In this document: positions 7,863 through 14,687 of the stretch, in pieces
Position numbering within the stretch: position 1 is the first letter of the stretch
Layout: the number at the start of each line of letters is the position of its first letter
From: Kineosporia sp. NBRC 101731
GTDB taxonomy: Bacteria; Actinomycetota; Actinomycetes; Actinomycetales; Kineosporiaceae
Direction: 5' to 3'
DNA length: 64,000 nucleotides
NCBI RefSeq assembly: GCF_030269305.1
Contig: NZ_BSTC01000003.1
Coordinates: 124,001 to 188,000 of the forward strand
The notes under the pieces: model-generated
The model's input: the letters and a program-made list of their open reading frames with translations, nothing else
What the model was told of the DNA's origin: nothing
The model's database searches: none
Translations under genes and position numbers: made by a program

Positions 7863-9179
7863 TCAGTTCACCGTGTAGATCTCGTCGGCACCGATCGATT
7901 GCATCGCCTCGTAGAGGTCCACGACCAGGATCTCGGAACTGCACAGCCGCTTGGATCCGAAGGTGATGTTGTTGGCCGGGCACCTGTCGGTGTAGATGGC
8001 CCCGTAGGTCGAGGACAGGATGCCGACCGGTGCCGCGCGGTAGGTGTCGCCGTAGGCGACCTTGACGTAGACCGGGGCGCCGCTGTCCCCCGGTCCGGCC
8101 AGGGTGTTCGCGACGGTGGCCTCCTTGTAGGGCACCGAACGCACCCAGTAGAGGTCGTCCACCAGGTTCCCGGCGACCATGACGGTCATGGCGACCTGCG
8201 TGACCAGGCCCATGCAGCGTTCACCGCTGTACGCTCCGGAGACACAGACTGGCGAACCCTGGATCACCGACATTCCGTGCCGCACGTTGTAGGTCGTCTG
8301 CCACAGGGCATTGTGCGATCCGCCACCGACCACGGTGGGCGAGAACCGCATGGATGAACGGCTGTTGTCGAACATGGAGACGTCGTGGGCAGTGTTCGAC
8401 GTCTCGACCACCCCGAAGGGCTGGTAGTTCGAATCCGACACCACAGATCCCTTGGCGCCGCAGTGTCGGGCGGTGAGCGCTCGGAGCTTGCCCGCCGCGT
8501 TGTAGACATTGAATGCCGACGTGCAGGTTCCCCCGTTGAGGTGAATCACGTGGCCGCCCTCAGTCGGCGCCTCGTCCCGGGAGACAGCCGGCTGGATGTC
8601 CGCGGCGGGGGAGATATCCACCGGGAAGGTCCTGGCCGAGTGGGTCAGGGTTCCCTCGGCGGAGGGCTCAGAACGTTCGGCGGTCGCCCTGCTCGCGGAA
8701 ACCTTGTTCAGGGCCAGGGCGGCCACCCGCAGCGTGAGACCTGAACCGTCGGTGCGGGGCCCGGCGGCGACGATGTCCTGACGCGCCAGGGTGGCTCCGT
8801 TCACCTGGACCTCGGCCGGGCCCGCCTGCATGACCGCCTTGACCGCCGCCTTCAGCTCCTTCTGGTCGTAGACAGCCGGCAGCATCACGACATCGTCGGC
8901 GAGATGCTTCTGACGCAGGAGCCGCAGCAGTTCACCCGACGGTTTTCCCTTCCAGCGGACCTCGACCTTGCGGGAGGCATCGTCGATGCGGATCGAGCTG
9001 TAACCTTTCCGTTCGGCCGGTTTCAGCGACGTGATGACGTCCTGCGTGGAGTACGCGGACAGGGTGACTTCGTCCAGCGAGGGCCTGGCCGGGGTGGCGG
9101 CACTTCCGGTCGGGGCCAGGACTACCGACGTGATGATCAGCGCCCCGGTAACTGCGGCGACCCATTGACGGGATGACAT
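7863..9179 (-). CDS. Secreted chymotrypsin-fold serine protease
   Basis: This is a 438-aa precursor; ATG 9179 has GGAG five nt upstream. A signal peptide (hydrophobic AAVTGALIITSVVLAP, then a site near GSAA/TPA) precedes a pro-region of about 190 residues. The protease domain shows L-T-A-R-H239-C, A-H-D266-V-S-M-F and G-P-G-D-S366-G-A-P-V, the His-Asp-Ser triad order of S1 proteases, with paired cysteines (TCTSAF, RHC, CVSGAYSGERC). It is presumably exported by Sec and matured by loss of the pro-region. A weaker copy of the SARP-type promoter found upstream of the giant T7SS gene lies at 9218-9250, which suggests co-regulation. The substrate is unknown; processing of exported proteins is possible. 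Confidence 0.85.
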   Translation of the reverse strand: MSSRQWVAAVTGALIITSVVLAPTGSAATPARPSLDEVTLSAYSTQDVITSLKPAERKGYSSIRIDDASRKVEVRWKGKPSGELLRLLRQKHLADDVVMLPAVYDQKELKAAVKAVMQAGPAEVQVNGATLARQDIVAAGPRTDGSGLTLRVAALALNKVSASRATAERSEPSAEGTLTHSARTFPVDISPAADIQPAVSRDEAPTEGGHVIHLNGGTCTSAFNVYNAAGKLRALTARHCGAKGSVVSDSNYQPFGVVETSNTAHDVSMFDNSRSSMRFSPTVVGGGSHNALWQTTYNVRHGMSVIQGSPVCVSGAYSGERCMGLVTQVAMTVMVAGNLVDDLYWVRSVPYKEATVANTLAGPGDSGAPVYVKVAYGDTYRAAPVGILSSTYGAIYTDRCPANNITFGSKRLCSSEILVVDLYEAMQSIGADEIYTVN

Positions 9180-9217
9180 GTTCGCTCCGTTCCACAACTG
9201 TCGGATGACCGGCCTCC

Positions 9218-9250
9218 ATCCTGTGGAACCGCTGTTGATAATGACTTAAC
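9218..9250 (-). promoter_or_regulatory. Candidate SARP-type promoter of the secreted protease (weak copy)
   Basis: Reading on the minus strand, GTTAAGT (9250-9244), four nt, ATCAACA (9239-9233), nine nt, then the -10-like CAGGAT (9223-9218). The spacing is the same as in the four stronger copies in this window, but the first heptamer is poor. The -10 leaves a leader of roughly 30 nt before ATG 9179. Confidence 0.4.
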
Positions 9251-9297
9251 AACGGATGACCGCCGGACTCCGCTCCTCGCACCCGGTGGGTAGACGC

Positions 9298-9338
9298 AAT
9301 GGGCGTCCCGGGCGGCGAAGCCGTCCGGGACGCCCATT
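9298..9338 (-). terminator. Terminator after the small secreted protein gene
   Basis: A 19-bp stem with one mismatch (AATGGGCGTCCCGGGCGGC against its near-complement) closes a 3-nt GAA loop. It lies 28 nt beyond the minus-strand stop at 9367 and should be a strong terminator, possibly in both directions. Confidence 0.8.
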
Positions 9339-9366
9339 GGATTTCGGAAGGATTGTTCTGCCGCTG

Positions 9367-9942
9367 TTATCGGCGCTTCACGCTGAAGAAGCTCATCGAC
9401 TCCGAGTCGATGTCGGCCACGCGCAGCTTGCGCTTGTCGGCCTTGAGGTAACCCCACTTACCGGCGATCGCGAAGTTCTTGCCGTTGGCCTCGAAGCTGA
9501 ACTGCTGGTTCGTCTTCTTGCTGTTGCAGACCACGATGTTCAGCTTGCCGTTCTGTTTCTGCTGGAGGCAGTACGCGCGAGCCTCCTCGCTGTCGTTCAG
9601 GCTCTTGATCGTGTAGCGGGTCGACGTGGTGCCGCCGACCTTCTTCAGCACGAAAGAGGTTCCGTCGGCGGAGAGACCGTTGGACTTCGTGGGCTTCGAC
9701 CGGAACAGGTCGGCCGATCCGTTGCCGCGAACGGTGACGAGGCGATCCTTGCCCTTGTACTTAGATGTCTTGATCACCACCACCTTTCCGGCGATGGGCT
9801 TGGCCGCCGCGGCGGTCACGGCGACAGGTTCGGTCGCCGCGTGCGCGGGGACCGTGGCCACCCACAGTCCGGCGGCGACAGCGGGCACGGCGGCCATCGC
9901 GGTGACGGTTTTCGTCCGTCGGGAAAGTCGATCCGAGAACAT
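9367..9942 (-). CDS. Small secreted protein, possibly beta-trefoil-like
   Basis: This is a 191-aa precursor; ATG 9942 is preceded by AGGAG at ideal spacing, better than the upstream alternatives. A signal peptide (RRTK, then AMAAVPAVAAGLWVATV, cleavage after AHA) gives a mature protein of about 160 residues rich in Lys and Ser, with two cysteines about 12 residues apart. The segment Y-C-L-Q-Q...V-V-C...N-Q-Q-F-S-F recalls the cysteine and Q-x-W/F pattern of beta-trefoil (ricin-B-like) domains, but the match is loose. Its promoter, inside the end of the upstream gene, has the SARP-type layout shared with the giant gene, so it may belong to the same export regulon. A strong terminator follows. 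Confidence 0.75.
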   Translation of the reverse strand: MFSDRLSRRTKTVTAMAAVPAVAAGLWVATVPAHAATEPVAVTAAAAKPIAGKVVVIKTSKYKGKDRLVTVRGNGSADLFRSKPTKSNGLSADGTSFVLKKVGGTTSTRYTIKSLNDSEEARAYCLQQKQNGKLNIVVCNSKKTNQQFSFEANGKNFAIAGKWGYLKADKRKLRVADIDSESMSFFSVKRR

Positions 9943-9993
9943 GGTTTCTCCTGTGGTCGGTCCGTTACCGGGGGAGCGAGGCATTAATTGCTC

Positions 9994-10965
9994 TCACTCA
10001 TCGAAGGATGCGTTGTCGTCGTTGACGTTTCGTTGATCGCGCCGGTTTCGCTGCACAGGTGGATTGAATCTCGAGTACCCCAGGAATTCCCACTGCAGCC
10101 GACTGGCCCGGTCGATCTGAACCACCGATTCGACGTCGAACTCCACGACTCGCAGCGCCCCCGGCCAGACCGCGGCCTGGTCCGGATCCCAGTCCACCCG
10201 TGCGGTCCCGCTCATCTGCAGGGTGTGGCCGCGATCCCAGTCGACGAAGAGCAGGCCGGCGGCGGGATTCAGATAGAGGTTGCCCAGGGTCATGTAGAAC
10301 TGGTTGCCGGTGTAGTCGGGCCAGCGCAGCCGCCGGGCGGAGGCCGTGACGAATCCCGGTGTGCCGCCGCGGTGAGAAGCATCGGCTCCGTTGCCTTCCG
10401 AGTAGCTGGCGATGAAGAACGTGTCGGCGCGCTCGACCCAGAGTCGCTGTTTTTCACTGAGTTCGGTGCCATGGCGTGCTGATGTATCCGCAGGAAGCCG
10501 GGTTTCGACGATGCCACGAGTCTGGAGATACTTGGGGCAGTTTCCGAGGACCTGCTCGGTATGCAGGACGAGCTTCGACCCGTCTCTGCGAGCTCGACCG
10601 TTGATCCGGATCCGACGGCGGGTCTGAGGGTGCAACGCGAGCAGGCCCAGCTCCCGCTCGGTCTCGAACGCTTCTCGCAGGGGATCGCCGTCAACGGGCA
10701 AGGCATCGATGACGATCGTCTCCTGGTCCACCGCGCGGGCAAAGCCCGGCGGCCCGGACAGATGCGATGCCCAGACCCGGCCGTCGTCGAGCATCGCCCC
10801 GATGGTCAGCATCTGCTGGGCTTGGAGGAAGGCCGCGAACCCGGCCGGGATCTCCGGGCCGAACATCGGCGAACCCCAGCCGGGCCCGCCCTCACCGGCC
10901 GTCTCCTGCACGGCCTGTTCTCCTGCGTGCTCGGTAACGAGTCGTGAAGAGGACCGTTCACTCAT
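9994..10965 (-). CDS. Pyridoxamine 5'-phosphate oxidase-fold protein
   Basis: This is a 323-aa protein with a start at ATG 10965, preceded by AGGAGG. After a charged N-terminus, two split-barrel flavin-binding-like halves are visible. The first contains I-G-A-M-L-D-D-G-R-V-W-A-S and T-I-V-I-D-A-L. The second contains A-D-T-F-F-I-A-S-Y, then G-N-x-F-Y-M-T-L-G-N-L and G-L-L-F-V-D-W, followed by L-Q-M-S-G-T-A-R-V-D-W. This matches the PPOX/FMN-binding family that often carries flavin or F420, not PdxH itself. The cofactor and substrate cannot be read from the sequence. Its 3' end contains the presumed promoter of the next gene on the same strand (10005-10037). Confidence 0.8.
   Translation of the reverse strand: MSERSSSRLVTEHAGEQAVQETAGEGGPGWGSPMFGPEIPAGFAAFLQAQQMLTIGAMLDDGRVWASHLSGPPGFARAVDQETIVIDALPVDGDPLREAFETERELGLLALHPQTRRRIRINGRARRDGSKLVLHTEQVLGNCPKYLQTRGIVETRLPADTSARHGTELSEKQRLWVERADTFFIASYSEGNGADASHRGGTPGFVTASARRLRWPDYTGNQFYMTLGNLYLNPAAGLLFVDWDRGHTLQMSGTARVDWDPDQAAVWPGALRVVEFDVESVVQIDRASRLQWEFLGYSRFNPPVQRNRRDQRNVNDDNASFDE
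10005..10037 (-). promoter_or_regulatory. Candidate SARP-type promoter of the small secreted protein gene
   Basis: On the minus strand: ATCAACG (10037-10031), four nt, GTCAACG (10026-10020), nine nt, then CATCCT (10010-10005). The heptamers are 11 bp apart. The hexamer is identical to the one in the promoter of the 2,182-aa gene (54447-54442). It is embedded in the last codons of the upstream gene and sits about 60 nt before ATG 9942. Confidence 0.6.
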
Positions 10966-11322
10966 GATATTGCCTCCTGCTGTTGCTCCCGACGGTTCAC
11001 TCTTGCCTTCTGCTCTTGAGAATGAGTGGAGCGAGCTTCAGCCACGGTGACGGACCGTGGGACGTCGGGAGCCACCTGCAAACCCCGGCCCGGAAGGTAT
11101 TCAGTACCTGTTCAGTGACGGCTGCCAGGGCCGGGTGTCTTCGATCGGTTCTGTCGAACGTCGTCTTTCGTCACGACGATGCCGCCCGGCTCCGGCTCCG
11201 GGATCTATCCCGGAAGGTGCCTCGTGCGGGCCATGCATCCGAAGGGCACGTTCTGCGTGATCAGGATCAGTCCCCGGGGTGCGACCCCGTCACGGCGGGG
11301 CCGTACCAGGTGACGTGTGCCA
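10966..11322. other. Intergenic region with no convincing gene
   Basis: No open frame here has a credible start, codon bias or recognisable product. A purine-rich AGGAGG site at the left edge belongs to the gene starting at 10965. A direct repeat TTCAGTA/TTCAGTG with an 11-bp period (11100-11117) is the only other structure seen. It has the SARP period but no -10 at the expected distance. Confidence 0.6.
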
Positions 11323-11350
11323 GTGGGCGCGGCCCGGAGGCCGCGCCCAC
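11323..11350 (-). terminator. Terminator of the isochorismatase-family gene
   Basis: A perfect 12-bp stem (GTGGGCGCGGCC) with a CGGA tetraloop starts 25 nt after the minus-strand stop at 11376. Confidence 0.75.
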
Positions 11351-11375
11351 CGAGAGGTCAGTGCCTCGTACCCAT

Positions 11376-12041
11376 TCAGCCGGCGTGGCCGCCGAGGAAG
11401 TCGCCCGCGTAGTGCAGGCCCAGACCGTAGGCGCCACCGTGCTGCTTGACGATGTCGGTGGTGGCGACGTAGGTCTCGCCCCGGGCCCAGTCCCGCTGGA
11501 GCTCGAGCAGGACCTGCAGCCAGGTCACCGGCACCGCGCCGGCGTTGACCATGCGCTGGAGCGCGTGATCGTGGGCGGTCTTGCTGACGCCACCGGAGGC
11601 GTCGGCCACCACGTAGACCTCATACCCCTGGCCGAGCGCGGAAAGCGTCGGCAGGACCAGGCAGACCTCGGTCCACAGGCCGGACAGGACGATCTTGCGC
11701 CGTCCCGTCGCCTTGATCGCCTCGACGACCGCCGGGTCCTCCCAGGCGTTCATCGTGGTGCGGTCGATCGGCTTCAGATCCGGCAGCACGGCCTGCAGGT
11801 CCGGCAGGATGTGCCCGGAGAAGGACTCCGCGGCCACCGTGGTCAGGACGGCCGGGACGTTGAACGCCTTGGCCGTCCTGGCCAGTCCGAGAGTGGCGTT
11901 GACGATCGACTGCCGGTCGTCGCTGCCCACCCCGAAGAACATCTGTGGCTGGTGGTCGACGAACAGGAACACGGCGTTGTCGGGGGTCAGCAGGTCTTCG
12001 CTCGGAACAGCCTGAACGGTGGTGACGTCGAACTCGGTCAT
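11376..12041 (-). CDS. Isochorismatase-fold cysteine hydrolase, YcaC type
   Basis: This is a 221-aa protein; ATG 12041 follows a GAGAGAGA ribosome-binding stretch. The catalytic triad of the isochorismatase/nicotinamidase fold is visible: D29 in F-V-D-H-Q-P-Q-M, K116 in G-R-R-K-I-V and the nucleophile C127 in G-L-W-T-E-V-C-L. The motifs VDHQPQMF, IDRTTMN-W-ED, ADA-GGVS and VTW-QVLLELQRDWAR are those of the YcaC-related group, cytoplasmic hydrolases whose physiological substrates are mostly unknown. It lies downstream of a truncated amidohydrolase gene and near a divergent LysR gene, an arrangement in which the LysR protein probably controls it. Confidence 0.88.
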   Translation of the reverse strand: MTEFDVTTVQAVPSEDLLTPDNAVFLFVDHQPQMFFGVGSDDRQSIVNATLGLARTAKAFNVPAVLTTVAAESFSGHILPDLQAVLPDLKPIDRTTMNAWEDPAVVEAIKATGRRKIVLSGLWTEVCLVLPTLSALGQGYEVYVVADASGGVSKTAHDHALQRMVNAGAVPVTWLQVLLELQRDWARGETYVATTDIVKQHGGAYGLGLHYAGDFLGGHAG

Positions 12042-12166
12042 GATCTTCTCTCTCTCGTTGAGAACACTGCGACGGAAAGTCTGTTTTTCACTTGCTTCTC
12101 GCGGGGGCAGGGATCCGCTCACCGCGGGAGGACCGCCAGGCCGTCTGCGCCCGGCTGTCTGCGGCC

Positions 12167-12682
12167 TCACCCGAGCGCCGTCAGCGCGGCCTGGTTGAGC
12201 AGCGCCGACTGGTAGAGATGCAGCACGAACACCGGGGTGGACGGAGCCGCCTGGTTGATCTCCTTGATCGTGGGTAAACGCTTTTCGGCGAACTGCTCAG
12301 GTGACCGGCCTCCCACCATCCGGACCCAGTGGCCCTCCGGCGCCCGCTTCAGTGATCGGACACCGTCCCAGTGCAGTTCCAGGAAGTAGTTGTTGCCGCC
12401 CCGGATGACGTGGGTGTGGGAGTCGTTGAGGCCGGGAATCATTCGGCGACCCAGCGCGTCGACGACCCGGGTTCTCAGGCCGATGTGAGGCGCGACGGTG
12501 CCGTCGTCCCCGACCGCCACGAACGTGCCGTTCCTGATCGCCACGGCGGACGCGGCGGGTAGATGACTTTCTCCGGTATGGACTTTGGCGTTGCGGACCA
12601 CGAGGTCCGCCGCTTCGCCCGGCGCCTGGCGGCTCGGGTCGAGCGGCCGTACGCCCGCGACCGGCATGGTCGTCGAGACCAT
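12167..12682 (-). pseudogene. Truncated YtcJ-type amidohydrolase (N-terminal fragment)
   Basis: The open frame is 171 codons from ATG 12682, which has GGGAGG six nt upstream. It encodes the N-terminal part of a YtcJ-like metal-dependent amidohydrolase: A-D-L-V-V-R-N-A-K-V-H-T, then G-R-R-M-I-P-G-L-N-D-S-H-T-H with the first metal-binding His pair. It then runs through V-R-M-V-G-G to a stop right after L-L-N-Q-A-A-L-T-A-L-G. Family members are about 530-600 residues, so roughly the last 400 residues, including the remaining metal ligands, are missing. About 125 nt of non-coding DNA leads to the isochorismatase-fold gene on the same strand. The intact start and ribosome site suggest a recent deletion; the fragment cannot be catalytic. 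Confidence 0.75.
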
Positions 12683-12766
12683 GGGGCACCTCCCTTGGCA
12701 TCAGCGGTTTTTCGCTGTTCCTGTTCGGTCAGGCTCCACAACCGGAGGTCCCCTCAGATCATTCCG

Positions 12767-12779
12767 ATATGTCCCATAT
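12767..12779. promoter_or_regulatory. Palindrome in the divergent LysR promoter region
   Basis: ATATG-TCC-CATAT is a perfect 13-bp inverted repeat, AT-rich against a GC-rich background, centred between the truncated amidohydrolase (start 12682) and the LysR gene (start 12825). It is a plausible LysR-protein binding site. Confidence 0.45.
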
Positions 12780-12824
12780 GCGATTCAGTGAGATACGATC
12801 ACATGAACCGATGGGAGGGTGGCC

Positions 12825-13748
12825 GTGGAAATCCGACACCTGCGCTACTTCCTGGCCGTCGCTGATCTGCGCAACTTCACCCGCGCGGCCGAGGCCAGCT
12901 TCGTCGCCCAGTCCGCGCTGAGTCAGCAGATCGGCCGGCTCGAGCACGAGATCGGGGCGTCGCTCTTCGTCCGGGGCAACCGCCGCATCGAACTCACCCC
13001 GGCCGGCGAGCTTCTCCTGCCCCACGCCCGGCGGCTGGTCGGTGGGGAGGCCACCGCGCGCGCCGAAATGCGCTCCTACCTCGGCCTGGAGAAGGGGCGT
13101 CTTCGCCTCGGCCTGATCCAGACCGCCAATAGTGTGGTCGACACGCTCAGCCCCCTGGCCCGTTTTCACGAGGTGCATCCGGAGGTGGAGATCCACGTCA
13201 GCAATGCCACCTCCACCGATATGATCGAGGCGGTTCGCGAGGGCCGGCTCGACCTGGCCGTCGTGGGTCTCGGCCGCCACGAGCTGCCCGACGATCTGGA
13301 GCACCACCAGCTCGCCGTGGACCCGCTGGTCGGGGTGCTGCCCACGGCCTCCGCGGCCGGGCTGTCCGGTCCGATCGCGATCGTCGACCTGCTGGCCCAC
13401 GGTCGCCTGATCCACTTCGTGCCCGGCACCGGCATCCGCCGCCACGTCGACGAAGCCCTCAACCGCGCCGGCGTGAATGCCGTTCCCTCCTTCGAGGTCG
13501 GCCAGGTCTGTGACATGGTGCGGTTCGCGGCGGTCGGGCTGGGCGTGGCCATCGTGCCCCGGACGCTCGCCGAGTCCACCGACTGCGGCATCGACGGTCT
13601 ACGGTTCTCCGTCGTCGGCCTCAACGACCCGGACGCACTCCACCTGGTGTCGGTCATCCACGACAGTGCGCGGGTTTCGGCGGCGGGCAAGAAGTTCCTC
13701 GCCCTTCTCGCCCAGAATGCCCGCAAGAAGCCGAAGCGATCGGTCTGA
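12825..13748 (+). CDS. LysR family transcriptional regulator
   Basis: This is a 307-aa protein. GTG 12825 gives the canonical M-E-I-R-H-L-R-Y-F start with GGGAGG six nt upstream; GTG 12819 would overlap that site. The N-terminal winged helix reads A-D-L-R-N-F-T-R-A-A-E...Q-S-A-L-S-Q-Q-I-G-R-L-E-H-E-I-G, followed by L-F-V-R-G-N-R-R-I-E-L-T-P-A-G, a textbook LysR signature. The substrate-binding domain begins at L-R-L-G-L-I-Q-T. It is divergent from the amidohydrolase fragment and the YcaC-type hydrolase, its likely targets. Its C-terminus ends in a basic tail (KKPKRSV). Confidence 0.9.
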   Translation: MEIRHLRYFLAVADLRNFTRAAEASFVAQSALSQQIGRLEHEIGASLFVRGNRRIELTPAGELLLPHARRLVGGEATARAEMRSYLGLEKGRLRLGLIQTANSVVDTLSPLARFHEVHPEVEIHVSNATSTDMIEAVREGRLDLAVVGLGRHELPDDLEHHQLAVDPLVGVLPTASAAGLSGPIAIVDLLAHGRLIHFVPGTGIRRHVDEALNRAGVNAVPSFEVGQVCDMVRFAAVGLGVAIVPRTLAESTDCGIDGLRFSVVGLNDPDALHLVSVIHDSARVSAAGKKFLALLAQNARKKPKRSV

Positions 13749-13869
13749 GCGGTTCTCGCTGTTGGACAGATGCCGCTGCGCGCGAGAGTGCGGAGGTGCG
13801 AAACCACCTGCGGGACGCCGGGCGGACCGTCCGGCCCGCACCTGACGATCCCCACGGCCGCTGCCGGGC

Positions 13870-14114
13870 CTGCTGGTCGTGCTGACGGTCGTCACCGGCC
13901 TGATGGACGCGTTCGGTTACCTGATGCTCGGGCATGTGTTCGTGGCCAACATGACGGGCAACGTCGTGTTCCTGTCGTTCGACCTGGGGGTGCGACCGGG
14001 TTCATCTGGTGGGCATCGCTCCTGTTCCGCGCGGCCACCTGGCAGACGGCTCGGTTCGGGGTCCCCGCCGTCCTGGCGCTGGTCTTCGGGAAGCCCTATC
14101 CGAGCCATCCCTGA
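13870..14114 (+). pseudogene. YoaK/DUF1275 membrane protein remnant, frameshifted
   Basis: In one frame 13879-13990 reads L-T-V-V-T-G-L-M-D-A-F-G-Y-L-M-L-G-H-V-F, then V-A-N-M-T-G-N-V-V-F-L, the N-terminal signature of the YoaK family. Near 13990 the homologous sequence (A-T-G-F-I-W-W-A-S-L-L) continues in a different frame and soon degenerates. The family is about 220-250 residues with six membrane helices. Only the first one or two are left, so the gene is dead. Confidence 0.6.
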
Positions 14115-14647
14115 AAGAACGATTCAGTACCGGTGTGGACCGATGGAGAGCGGGTCGGTCGTGCGCCGCGTCGGCTGGGCTCTCATGCTGCACGGCGACA
14201 CGAGCGGCCCGAAGGACTACGTGCGGCCGAGATCTTCTACGAGGGAGGAGATCGGGCTCTCGGGAGGTGGTGCCGGCGACGTGGCTGACCTAGCACCGCA
14301 CCGACTCGGTGGGTCCCCTTCTGACGCTCTCGCCGTTCTACCGGCGCGACGCCTCGCAGGCACCGGGCTTCGCGATCCGACCGCTGATCGCTGAAGACCG
14401 TGGCCGTGGCGGTTTCGGCGAAGGACCCGTTCATCGACCGGACAAGGCGCTGGAGATCCCGACGCAGTTCGCCGAGGCCAACGACCTGAAAGTGCGTACG
14501 CACGGGTTCGGCGTCGGGGTCGGTCTGGGGCACAACATCGTCAATCCCGACGCACTCGGTGCCTGGGCCGACGAGGTGCTCGGTCTCTGCGTCGATCTGT
14601 ACGAGAACGGCTGATCAGGGCCCTGTTCCGGAAGCCGTCGAGGCGTC
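14115..14647. other. Non-coding or decayed region
   Basis: I see no convincing intact gene. One plus-strand frame (14309-14614) ends in a protein-like stretch (V-G-L-G-H-N-I-V-N-P-D-A-L, then W-A-D-E-V-L-G-L-C-V-D-L-Y), which looks like the C-terminal end of a lost gene that I cannot identify. Together with the YoaK fragment this makes about 0.9 kb of debris just before the giant gene. Confidence 0.45.
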
Positions 14648-14680
14648 GTCAACCGATTGTCAACGTCCGTGCCCGAATCT
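14648..14680 (+). promoter_or_regulatory. SARP-type promoter of the giant gene, probably giving a leaderless mRNA
   Basis: Heptamers GTCAACC (14648-14654) and GTCAACG (14659-14665) are exactly 11 bp apart. Nine nt after the second is GAATCT (14675-14680), a -10-like hexamer. Transcription would begin about seven nt later, at or next to ATG 14688. No Shine-Dalgarno sequence is present before that ATG, as expected for leaderless translation. The same layout occurs at 54442-54474, 10005-10037 and 62415-62447. Confidence 0.7.
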
Positions 14681-14687
14681 GCTGGCC

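Noticed and set aside
14559-14687. 43-codon upstream extension of the giant gene
   Set aside because: It contains no T7SS-like sequence and overlaps the promoter elements. The signal-domain pattern begins at ATG 14688.
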